NCBI RefSeq assembly: GCF_014486675.1
Contig: NZ_JACTAC010000028.1
Location: forward strand, 1 to 38,010
Source of the DNA: Flavobacterium macrobrachii
GTDB lineage: Bacteria; Bacteroidota; Bacteroidia; Flavobacteriales; Flavobacteriaceae
DNA length: 38,010 bases
Reading direction: 5' to 3'
This document shows positions 23,863 to 30,754 of this stretch, one piece after another (position 1 is the first letter of the stretch; each line of letters opens with the position of its first letter). The notes under the pieces were generated by a model that did no database searches, had not been told where the DNA came from, and saw only the letters and a list, made by a program, of their open reading frames with translations. The translations under genes and the position numbers were made by a program.

Positions 23863-24443
23863 GAATCATTTCCGGAAAATACAAAGGCAGACGAATTTCT
23901 CCACCCAAAAATCTTCCTGTTCGTCCAACGACCGATATGAGCAAAGAAGCATTATTCAATGTTTTGAACAATCATTTCAATTTCTCGGAACTGAAAATTC
24001 TAGAACTTTTTGCAGGAACCGGAAGTATTAGTTATGAATTTGCTTCGCGCGGTTGTACTCCTATTTTGTGTGTTGACGGCGATATGGGTTGTGTGAACTT
24101 CATCAAGAAAACTGCCAAAGAATTTGACTTTGACATTACGGCATTAAAAAGCGATGTCTTTAAATTCTTAGAAAAACACAAAGGAAATTACGATATTATC
24201 TTTGCCGATCCACCTTATGGAATGAACCAAAAGGAATTCGAAAAAATCATCGAACTTATCTTTGAAAACGAACTTCTGGACGAAGAAGGAATGCTAGTTG
24301 TAGAACATTCTAAATACACCAAACTGGATCAAATGAGCAATTTTTCATTTCAGAAGAATTATGGTGGTTCTGTTTTTTCTTTCTTTGAATTTGAAAGCGA
24401 AGAAGAAAATGATGATGAGGATTTAGAAGGTGAAGAAGAGTAA
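23859..24443 (+). CDS. rsmD: 16S rRNA (guanine966-N2)-methyltransferase RsmD
   Basis: 194 aa, class I SAM-dependent methyltransferase that methylates G966 of 16S rRNA in the assembled 30S subunit. N-terminus [36 protein letters not shown] is characteristic. SAM motif [18 protein letters not shown] (about 45-62) and catalytic DPPYGM (about 117-122) are complete. The C-terminus has an unusual acidic tail ([14 protein letters not shown]). It overlaps DUF3822 by 4 nt. The 46-aa gene on the opposite strand ends directly after its stop. Confidence 0.95.
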   Translation: [194 protein letters not shown]

Positions 24444-24584
24444 TTATTTTGTTCTTCCTGGATTTTCGTCAATACTTTTCTCTTTAAACTCTGAGTTTTC
24501 TATTTCTACTTTTTTATCTTCAAGAGTAATATAACTTGACACTAACACAAGTAAAAAAATAGCAAGGGCAACAACTAATTTCAT
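24444..24584 (-). CDS. 46-aa exported or membrane-anchored small protein
   Basis: A minus-strand frame from ATG at 24584 to TAA at 24444. Residues 1-18 are a strong hydrophobic stretch (MKLVVALAIFLLVLVSS), a signal peptide or anchor. The remaining 28 residues are highly charged (EDKKVEIENSEFKEKS then IDENPGRTK). No cysteine follows the hydrophobic part, so it is not a lipoprotein. Its stop directly abuts the rsmD stop. The pattern of signal plus charged tail and the exact fit between neighbours support it. Function unknown. Confidence 0.6.
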   Translation of the reverse strand: MKLVVALAIFLLVLVSSYITLEDKKVEIENSEFKEKSIDENPGRTK

Positions 24585-24682
24585 AATTTTTTATTTGCCA
24601 CAAAATTGTTTCAATAATTCATTAGCCTAAGTTAATTAGAGGTTAATCGACGGTTAAAAGTTTTACTTTGAAACAAATGCAT

Positions 24683-24690
24683 TATTTTTG
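24683..24690 (+). promoter_or_regulatory. Putative -7 box TATTTTTG before the kinase gene
   Basis: TATTTTTG lies 17 nt before the ATG at 24708. The only TTG upstream is at 12 nt, shorter than usual. Confidence 0.4.
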
Positions 24691-24707
24691 ACATTCATTT
24701 ACATCAC

Positions 24708-26066
24708 ATGAAGAAAAAAATAAATTTGTTAATTGGTTTTTCGGCACTGGTTTTGTTGCTGCTTTGCGCGATTCAAGTTTATTTGGTCAAAACTGCCTAT
24801 GACTATAAAGTAGAACAATTTCATACCGAAGTAAAAGAAAAAATTGGCAACATTACTAATAATTATACCGAACTTGACTCTAGTGTTTTCCTGAAAAAAG
24901 ACGCACTTTATAAAAGTTTATTGGAAAAAATAATCCACAACAAAAGCTATCGATATAATGTTAAAAGTGATTTGTTAGCCAATGAATATCGTGATATTTT
25001 AACGCTACGTCTAAGAGAAAAACTGAACAAAGAATTTCCCGAAAGCGAAATTACCTTTGCCGTTGTGGTGAATAAATTTATTGTCTTCAATAATACCACT
25101 GAAACCGACACCATTTTTTCTGAAAAACCATTGATTGGTAATTCAATTTATGGCGATTTGGCTTCGCTGGACAATGCCTTTTTGGTTCGAAATTATGTAG
25201 GAACAACCAGCGCCATCCAAAATGGGAATTATAAACTTCTAACAGAAGACAGTCTGTATGTATCAGTGCACAACGCAGAACATATTATTTTAAGTCGAAT
25301 GACTTCCATTCTAATTCTGGCTATTTTTTCGATGGTGGTTTTGATAACGCTTTTTGTCATCACCATAAAATCACTAATCAAACAGAAAAAAGTAAGCGAT
25401 GTTAAAACCGATTTTATTAATAATATCACTCACGAATTAAAAACACCTTTATCGACTTTGAGTGTTTCTACTAAAATGTTGTCAAGACCCGAAATCAAAG
25501 AGAATGAAGCCATTTTCAATACTATAATCGATACAGTAGAACGACAAAACAACCGTTTGCAAAACATCATTGACCAAGTGATGAGCAACTCGTTAGGTTT
25601 TGAAGAAATTGAATTGCAGAAAGAAAAAATCAAAATCAATTCGTTGTTAAAAACCATCATCGCCGATTTCAATTTGGCGTTTCCTAACATCAACATTCAT
25701 ACTCATTTCGACCAAAATGAAACATCTCTAACCTTGGATAAGTTTCATTTAACTACTGCTGTGACTAATGTTTTGGAAAATGCCGTAAAATATGGTTGCC
25801 AAAATATTACCATTAGTACGCAAAACGAAAATGGTTATTTTCAATTACGCTTGCAAGACGATGGCATTGGAATTTCGAAAGCCAAACAACATTTACTCTT
25901 TGAAAAATTCTATCGTGTAGAACAAGGCAATTTGCACAATACGAAAGGACTTGGATTGGGTTTATATTATGTTGATCAAATTGTAAAAGCCCATAAAGGT
26001 TCGGTTAATGTTATGAGCGAATTAGGAAAAGGCGCTTCATTTACTATCAGTTTACCAACTTTTTGA
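24708..26066 (+). CDS. Sensor histidine kinase
   Basis: 452 aa inner-membrane kinase. TM1 at about residues 5-27, a ~170-residue extracytoplasmic sensor region (28-197), TM2 at about 198-221, then the transmitter without PAS or clear HAMP domain. HisKA phospho-acceptor is His242 (NNITHELKTPLSTLSVS). The ATPase domain has N box NVLENAVKYG, G1 DDGIGIS, F box FEKFYRV and G2 GLGLGLYY. It would phosphorylate the response regulator encoded 152 nt downstream. The signal sensed is unknown. Repeat DNA between the two genes may alter their relative expression. Confidence 0.95.
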   Translation: MKKKINLLIGFSALVLLLLCAIQVYLVKTAYDYKVEQFHTEVKEKIGNITNNYTELDSSVFLKKDALYKSLLEKIIHNKSYRYNVKSDLLANEYRDILTLRLREKLNKEFPESEITFAVVVNKFIVFNNTTETDTIFSEKPLIGNSIYGDLASLDNAFLVRNYVGTTSAIQNGNYKLLTEDSLYVSVHNAEHIILSRMTSILILAIFSMVVLITLFVITIKSLIKQKKVSDVKTDFINNITHELKTPLSTLSVSTKMLSRPEIKENEAIFNTIIDTVERQNNRLQNIIDQVMSNSLGFEEIELQKEKIKINSLLKTIIADFNLAFPNINIHTHFDQNETSLTLDKFHLTTAVTNVLENAVKYGCQNITISTQNENGYFQLRLQDDGIGISKAKQHLLFEKFYRVEQGNLHNTKGLGLGLYYVDQIVKAHKGSVNVMSELGKGASFTISLPTF

Positions 26067-26096
26067 TATGTCTTTAACATAAAAATATTTTAATAT

Positions 26097-26163
26097 AAAC
26101 CATTAAGGAATTAAGGTAATTAAGTAAAACCATCCTTAATGAAACTTAATTTCTTAATGGTTT
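26097..26163. repeat. Hairpin repeat island between kinase and regulator genes
   Basis: AAACCATTAAGGAATTAAG (26097-26115) and CTTAATTTCTTAATGGTTT (26145-26163) pair at 18 of 19 positions. The loop contains further inverted pieces (TAATTAAG and CCTTAAT). It could attenuate read-through from the kinase gene to the regulator gene. Confidence 0.75.
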
Positions 26164-26218
26164 TGTGAGTTTTAAATATTTAATTTTTTAATTACGCCAA
26201 AACCTAGTCTTTCAACCT

Positions 26219-26917
26219 ATGAAAAAAGTACTTTTAGCCGAAGACGATATTGATTTTGCTACTGTTTTGAAGCACTATCTTGAAATTCATCAGTTTGAAA
26301 TTCATTGGGCAAAAGACGGTGAAGAAGCTTGGCAAACATTCAATTCCAAAGATTTTGACATTTGTATTTTTGATGTGATGATGCCTAAAATTGACGGATT
26401 TACTTTAGCCGAAAAATGCGTAGAGCTAAAACCTGAAGTTCCTTTTTTATTCCTAACTGCAAGAAATCAAAGTGAAGACAAAATCAAAGGACTAAAACTT
26501 GGCGCCGATGATTATATCGTAAAACCATTTGAAGCCGATGAATTGGTTTTGCGTTTGACTAATATTTTAAAACGAACTTCACGACAAAAACCATTGGACG
26601 TAATTCAAAATGACATTCAAATTGGTTTATTTCTTTTTGATACCAAACGTTTGGAATTAAGAACCGAAAACAGCAAACAACAACTCACGGAGAAAGAAGC
26701 AGCTTTGCTCACATTCTTATTTGAAAATAGAAATCAGTTGCTAAAACGAGAAGAAGTGTTGCGCTCCGTTTGGAATAATGAAGATTATTTCTCTGGACGA
26801 AGTATGGACGTTTACATAAGTAAATTAAGAAAATATTTCGCTGACGATAAAACTATTTCGATAGAAAGTATTCGAAATATTGGTTTGGAGTTTAAAACAA
26901 AAAAAGCAGACCTGTAA
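26219..26917 (+). CDS. Response regulator, OmpR/PhoB type
   Basis: 232 aa. The receiver domain (1-~118) has acidic pocket Glu8-Asp9-Asp10, phospho-acceptor Asp52 (FDVMMPKIDGF), Thr in LFLTARN and Lys in DDYIVKPFEADEL. The winged-helix DNA-binding domain (about 130-230) has LTEKEAALLTFLFENRNQLLKREEVLRSVWNNEDYFSGRSMDVYISKLRKYF, quoted as a single OmpR_C region in pieces. The partner is the kinase just upstream. The last codons and the stop (26915-26917) overlap the 3' end and terminator tract of rnpB on the opposite strand. Confidence 0.95.
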   Translation: MKKVLLAEDDIDFATVLKHYLEIHQFEIHWAKDGEEAWQTFNSKDFDICIFDVMMPKIDGFTLAEKCVELKPEVPFLFLTARNQSEDKIKGLKLGADDYIVKPFEADELVLRLTNILKRTSRQKPLDVIQNDIQIGLFLFDTKRLELRTENSKQQLTEKEAALLTFLFENRNQLLKREEVLRSVWNNEDYFSGRSMDVYISKLRKYFADDKTISIESIRNIGLEFKTKKADL

Positions 26918-27210
26918 GCCGGATTCTGTATTCGCCGAAACGAACCCTTATCATTTATCTAGTTCCGCAATTACTCACGGAATCAATCTTCCTACCCTTC
27001 GACAACGGACGAGTAATCCTTAAATGCCGATATACTTGGAATTTCACCGCATAGAGTTTACCTGGTTTCACTACAGCCGAACTGTACCTGCTTTCTGTTG
27101 CACTTGTCCTAATTCAATTTCTTGAATTGACGGATGTTATCCGCTATGCTACTCTTTGGTGTCCGGACTTTCCTCCTCAATAAATTGAGACGATAAGGCG
27201 GTCTGCGGTG
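26899..27210 (-). ncRNA. rnpB: RNase P RNA (class A)
   Basis: Minus-strand RNA, about 305 nt, the catalytic subunit of RNase P, which trims 5' leaders from tRNA precursors. The 5' part has GAGGAAAGTCCGGACACC (27175-27158), the universal P4 5' strand and neighbours. The 3' part has ACAGAATCCGGCTTA (26929-26915), the P4 3' strand. P1 forms between GCAGACC (27206-27200) and GGTCTGC (26912-26906). A run of seven Us (26905-26899) directly follows P1 and serves as terminator. TACATTTG (27218-27211) is the -7 box immediately before the 5' end. The 3' end lies inside the response-regulator gene. Confidence 0.96.
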
Positions 27211-27218
27211 CAAATGTA
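27211..27218 (-). promoter_or_regulatory. -7 box of rnpB
   Basis: TACATTTG on the minus strand, directly next to the RNA 5' end. No TTG is found at the usual spacing in the adjacent AT island. Confidence 0.6.
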
Positions 27219-27305
27219 GAATATTAGATTTTAGATATTAGATATTAGATTTAAAATTTTTAGTCATTTAAAATATTTGATATCTAATATTTGATATTTG
27301 ATATT
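27219..27305. repeat. Word-repeat island with inverted second half (TTAGATATTAGAT type)
   Basis: Left: TTAGATTTTAGATATTAGAT and again ATTAGATTT. Right: ATTTGATATCTAATATTTGA and TATTTGATATTT, the reverse-complement words. It separates the divergent rnpB and dnaX genes and carries the TTG of the dnaX promoter. Confidence 0.8.
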
Positions 27306-27321
27306 TCAAAACCTATATTTG
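27291..27321 (+). promoter_or_regulatory. Promoter of dnaX
   Basis: TTG (27291-27293), 20-nt spacer, TATATTTG (27314-27321), 18 nt before the ATG at 27340. The TTG belongs to the repeat word ATTTGATATTTG. Confidence 0.62.
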
Positions 27322-27339
27322 TAATCCAATAATTTGCTA

Positions 27340-28422
27340 ATGGAACAATTTGTAGTATCAGCTCGAAAGTATCGTCCGCAAACGTTTAAAGACGTTGTTG
27401 GACAACAAGCGATTACCAATACGTTGCTGAATGCTATAGAAAATAATCACTTAGCTTCTGCCCTATTATTTACTGGTCCAAGAGGTGTTGGAAAAACAAC
27501 TTGTGCGAGGATTTTGGCTCGAAAAATCAATCAACCTGGATATGACGATCCATTTGAAGATTTTGCATTCAACGTTTTTGAGCTTGATGCGGCTTCCAAT
27601 AATTCGGTTGATGATATTAGAAATTTGATTGACCAAGTTCGAATTCCGCCACAAACCGGACAATACAAAGTGTATATTATTGACGAGGTTCACATGTTGT
27701 CATCGGCGGCATTTAATGCTTTCCTAAAAACATTGGAAGAACCACCAAAACATGCCATTTTTATTTTGGCAACGACCGAGAAACATAAAATCATTCCAAC
27801 TATTTTATCACGTTGTCAGATTTTTGATTTTAAACGAATTACAGTAAAAGACGCTAAAGAACATTTAGCTGAAGTTGCTAAAAGTCAAGGTGTTGCATTT
27901 GAAGACGATGCTTTGCATATTATTGCGCAAAAAGCCGATGGTGCAATGCGTGATGCTTTATCCATTTTTGACCGAGTAGTTTCTTATTGCGGAAATAATC
28001 TAACGCGTCAAGCCGTAACTGAGAATTTGAACGTTCTTGATTATGAAACCTATACTCGAGTAACCGATTTGATTTTGGAAAATAATATTCCCGAAGTTTT
28101 ATTGGCTTACAATGAAATTTTGGCAAAAGGATTCGACGGACATCATTTTATTGCTGGATTGGCTTCGCATTTTAGAGATGTTTTAGTGGCTAAAAATCCA
28201 GCGACACTTTCCTTATTGGAAGTTGGCGAACAAGCACAACGATTGTATTTTGAACAAGCCAAAAAAGCCTCTTCAGAATTTTTATTAAAAGGAATTGATT
28301 TAGCAAATGATTGTGATTTAAAATATAAAGTAAGTCAAAATCAACGCTTGCTGGTTGAACTTTGCTTGATGCAATTGTGCTCTGTCAACTTTGACGGAGA
28401 AAAAAAAAAGCTAATTTCATAA
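27340..28422 (+). CDS. dnaX: DNA polymerase III subunit gamma/tau, zero-frame (gamma-like) part
   Basis: The clamp-loader ATPase that loads the sliding clamp on primed DNA and joins polymerase cores. ATG 27340 (MEQFVVSARKYRPQTFKDVVGQ, in family register) is preferred over TTG 27334. Walker A is GPRGVGKTT (about 45-53), Walker B YIIDEVHML, the arginine-finger motif LSRCQIF. The four zinc-binding cysteines found in most DnaX proteins between Walker A and the ELDAASNN motif are absent. This frame stops after 360 codons at TAA 28420-28422, just after a ten-A run. That is a gamma-like product. The rest of the protein continues in the -1 frame (next entry). Confidence 0.93.
   Translation: MEQFVVSARKYRPQTFKDVVGQQAITNTLLNAIENNHLASALLFTGPRGVGKTTCARILARKINQPGYDDPFEDFAFNVFELDAASNNSVDDIRNLIDQVRIPPQTGQYKVYIIDEVHMLSSAAFNAFLKTLEEPPKHAIFILATTEKHKIIPTILSRCQIFDFKRITVKDAKEHLAEVAKSQGVAFEDDALHIIAQKADGAMRDALSIFDRVVSYCGNNLTRQAVTENLNVLDYETYTRVTDLILENNIPEVLLAYNEILAKGFDGHHFIAGLASHFRDVLVAKNPATLSLLEVGEQAQRLYFEQAKKASSEFLLKGIDLANDCDLKYKVSQNQRLLVELCLMQLCSVNFDGEKKKLIS
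28400..28410 (+). promoter_or_regulatory. Slippery run A10-G in dnaX
   Basis: GAA AAA AAA AAG in frame: ten A residues (28400-28409) then G. A -1 slip on A AAA AAG, or transcript slippage, enters the downstream frame. The zero-frame stop follows four codons later. GGAG (28396-28399) adjoins the run. Confidence 0.75.
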
Positions 28423-29105
28423 TTCCGCCAACGTATTACAGAAATTCAGGTTATTCCATAGTTGAAGCTGGAAGTCAGAAGTCAGAAGTTAGAAGTCAGA
28501 AGTTAGAAGTTAGAAATCAGAAGTTAGAAGCTGGAAGTCAGAAGTTAGAAGTTGAAGAACCGAAAACTGTTCAAAATTTAACTGATGATAATCTACAACT
28601 AAATAAAAACCCGAAACCCGAAACTCAAAACTCAGAACTATCACCAACTAAAGTTTCCGCGTTATCGTTAGCTAGCATTCGTGCGAAAAAAGAAATTGCT
28701 GAAGCACAAAAATCGGTAGTGAAAGAAACGGTTCATTTGCCAAGCGAAGCTTTTACCGAAACCGAAATGCTAGAACAATGGATGAAATATGCACAGCGAA
28801 TGGAAGACAAAGGTTATCGCATTATTGCTTCATTGTTAACCATCAACGATCCAAAACTGGAAGGAACAAAAATCATCCACGAATTACCAAACGAGAGTTC
28901 GAAGATTGATTTTGAAAAAGAACGACCAGATTTATTGGGTTATCTTCGTGGTAAACTTCACAATCACGAAATTACGATTGAAGCCAGAGTAAACGAAAGT
29001 ATTGTAGTTAAAAAAGCATTTACACCTCAGGATAAATACAACAGATTGAGAGAAATAAATCCTAATCTTGATTTATTAAGAAAGATGTTTGATTTGGATG
29101 TTTAG
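28410..29105 (+). CDS. dnaX: DnaX C-terminal (tau-specific) region in the -1 frame
   Basis: Open in the -1 frame from the A-run to TAG at 29105, 231 codons without a stop. It begins ANFIIPPTYYRNSGYSIVEA. Then comes a low-complexity linker made of SQKSEVRSQKLEVRNQKLE-type words (about 28464-28556), encoded by the repeat AGAAGTTAGAAGTCAGAAG. A conserved tail follows (ALSLASIRAKKEIAEAQ; TEMLEQWMKYAQRMEDKG; NPNLDLLRKMFDLDV), as in flavobacterial DnaX. With the first part it would make about 588 aa. No good independent start exists, only a GTG at 28719, so a shift is the better explanation. It could also be a frameshift mutation or a homopolymer sequencing error. Confidence 0.82.
   Translation, partial: ANFIIPPTYYRNSGYSIVEAGSQKSEVRSQKLEVRNQKLEAGSQKLEVEEPKTVQNLTDDNLQLNKNPKPETQNSELSPTKVSALSLASIRAKKEIAEAQKSVVKETVHLPSEAFTETEMLEQWMKYAQRMEDKGYRIIASLLTINDPKLEGTKIIHELPNESSKIDFEKERPDLLGYLRGKLHNHEITIEARVNESIVVKKAFTPQDKYNRLREINPNLDLLRKMFDLDV
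28464..28556 (+). repeat. AGAAGTTAGAAGTCAGAAG repeat inside dnaX
   Basis: About 93 nt of GAAGTCAGAAGTTAGAAG words in the reading frame of the DnaX linker. The complementary words form the intergenic island at 3176-3322. The frame stays open through the repeat. Confidence 0.8.
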
Positions 29106-29133
29106 CTCATAAAATCGAATAGTTCTCCAAAAC

Positions 29134-29162
29134 CTTTGTCAAAGTTTCGAACTTTGACAAAG
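29134..29162. repeat. RAYT-2 palindrome, downstream copy
   Basis: CTTTGTCAAAG (centre T) and CTTTGACAAAG (centre A) separated by TTTCGAA. It lies 16 nt past the stop of RAYT-2 and 28 nt past the dnaX stop. Confidence 0.9.
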
Positions 29163-29178
29163 ATGGAAAGTTTATAGA

Positions 29179-29760
29179 TTAAAATTTAAAGTCAAATTTT
29201 GGAGGATTTTCATGTAAGTAAATAAAATTCTCAACGTCTTCAAATATTTCTATGATTTCCTCTCTTTTTAGATTAGTTTTTGAAACGGAAATCATTCCTA
29301 AATAAGATGAAAATTTGTAACTTTTATAATCTTTAGGATTTAAATGAATATATAAAACTAAATTTTTCAAATATTCTTCATTTTTAACCTGAATTCTTTT
29401 AAACGGAGACTCTAATAATGCTCCATGACGATTATTCAGTTTATTATACGATTGTGTATATGAACTGATAAATTTTCCAAATTGTTTACTTACTATCGAT
29501 GCTGAGGAATGTAATCCTTTCAAATTAGGATTATCAATTCTGTTATTTATTACTGAACTTTTTACTTTTATTAAAAAATGAAAATGATTGGGCATCAAAC
29601 AATAGGCATAAACATCAACGTAGTCTAATAGATACTTTAAAAATTTTGACAAGAAAAACAGATAATTCTCTTCATTATCAAATATTTGACATCCGTTTAT
29701 TCCTCTGCTGTAGATATGATAAAATCCATCTTCTTCCAATATTTCATTAATAATATTCAT
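29179..29760 (-). CDS. REP-associated tyrosine transposase (RAYT-2), Y1/HUH family
   Basis: 193 aa, the same family as RAYT-1 but clearly diverged from it. FYHIYSRGINGCQIF opens the domain. The HUH pair is His59-Phe-His61 (LMPNHFHFLIKV). The likely nucleophile is Tyr101 (SSYTQSYNKLNNRHGALLESPF), then LVLYIHLNPKDYKSYKFSSY. A segment of about 25 residues between HUH and Tyr (VINNRIDNPNLKGLHSSASI) is longer than in RAYT-1. All catalytic residues are present. It is flanked by its own palindrome, CTTTGTCAAAG-spacer-CTTTGACAAAG, 28 nt upstream and 16 nt downstream. It lies convergent to dnaX and ahead of the ppx gene. Confidence 0.92.
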   Translation of the reverse strand: MNIINEILEEDGFYHIYSRGINGCQIFDNEENYLFFLSKFLKYLLDYVDVYAYCLMPNHFHFLIKVKSSVINNRIDNPNLKGLHSSASIVSKQFGKFISSYTQSYNKLNNRHGALLESPFKRIQVKNEEYLKNLVLYIHLNPKDYKSYKFSSYLGMISVSKTNLKREEIIEIFEDVENFIYLHENPPKFDFKF

Positions 29761-29786
29761 AAAATCACTTTATTACTTTTCTTGAT

Positions 29787-29820
29787 AACCTTTGTCAAAG
29801 TTTGGAACTTTGACAAAGGT
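29787..29820. repeat. RAYT-2 palindrome, upstream copy
   Basis: Same element as 29134-29162 with longer arms (AACCTTTGTCAAAG, spacer TTTGGAA, CTTTGACAAAGGT). It lies 28 nt before the RAYT-2 start. Confidence 0.9.
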
Positions 29821-29860
29821 GGAAATCTTAAATCAAAAATCGCAATTCTTTAGTCAAAAA

Positions 29861-30751
29861 TTAAATAATTCCCTGATACATTGCTTTTACAATTCCATCG
29901 GAAAGACCAATTTTTGGCACATAAATTTTAGTGGCTTTACTCCATTTCATGGCATTTAGATAAATTCTAATTGCGGGAATAATTACGTCAGCTCGGTCAG
30001 TGTTTAAACCCATTTCGGCAATACGTTGGTCATAAGTCAATGAATTCAGATATTGATATTGCGAATTCAGATACATATATGATAACGCTTGATCTTGCAT
30101 TTTTCCAGAAAGTTTAAAAATTTTATTAATATTTCCGCCAGAACCAATCAGGATTACATTTTCATATTCTGCCGTATGTAGTTTTATCCATTTTTCGATT
30201 TCTTCCCAAACGACATCGTTTACCATATTATTCAATAAACGAACGGTTCCGTTTTTGAACGATTTAGAAGCTATCATTTTTCCGTTATCAAAAAGAGAAA
30301 ACTCGGTACTTCCGCCGCCAACATCAACATACAAATAGGTTTGGTCGGTTTTTATAAAATGATGCAAATCGGATGAAGCAATAATTGCAGCTTCGTTTTT
30401 TCCATCGATTATATCAATTTCAATTTCGGCTTTTTCCAAAATTGTATTGGCTACTTCTTTTCCATTATAAGCTTCGCGCATTGCAGATGTTGCGCAGGCT
30501 TTGTATTTTTCGACTTTATACACTTTCATCAATAACTTGAAAGCTTTCATGGCATCAATCATTCGGTCGATGTTTTCTTCGGATATTTCGCCAACTGTAA
30601 ATGCATCTTGTCCAAGACGAATTGGCACACGAATTAAAGCACTTTTGTTAAACTGAGTTTCTTTTCCTTCTTGCTCTACAATATTAGATATAAGCATTCG
30701 CATGGCATTGGAACCAATATCGATAGCTGCATATTTTTTTATAGTAATCAT
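29861..30751 (-). CDS. ppx: Ppx/GppA family exopolyphosphatase
   Basis: 296 aa, the short form with only the ASKHA (actin-like) ATPase core and no C-terminal HD domain. Phosphate 1 motif AAIDIGSNAMRMLISNI (residues 8-24), CATSAMREAYNG, and phosphate 2 motif LYVDVGGGSTEFSLF are intact. IGSGGNINKI is the adenosine-like motif. It would release phosphate from polyphosphate or hydrolyse pppGpp. It starts 3 nt after the ppk1 stop, so it is cotranscribed with the enzyme that makes polyphosphate. Confidence 0.93.
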   Translation of the reverse strand: MITIKKYAAIDIGSNAMRMLISNIVEQEGKETQFNKSALIRVPIRLGQDAFTVGEISEENIDRMIDAMKAFKLLMKVYKVEKYKACATSAMREAYNGKEVANTILEKAEIEIDIIDGKNEAAIIASSDLHHFIKTDQTYLYVDVGGGSTEFSLFDNGKMIASKSFKNGTVRLLNNMVNDVVWEEIEKWIKLHTAEYENVILIGSGGNINKIFKLSGKMQDQALSYMYLNSQYQYLNSLTYDQRIAEMGLNTDRADVIIPAIRIYLNAMKWSKATKIYVPKIGLSDGIVKAMYQGII

Positions 30752-30754
30752 TAA

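Noticed and set aside
28719..29105. A separate 128-aa gene starting at GTG after dnaX
   Set aside because: The frame is open all the way back to the A-run, and the protein matches the DnaX C-terminal region, so a -1 shift is a better explanation.
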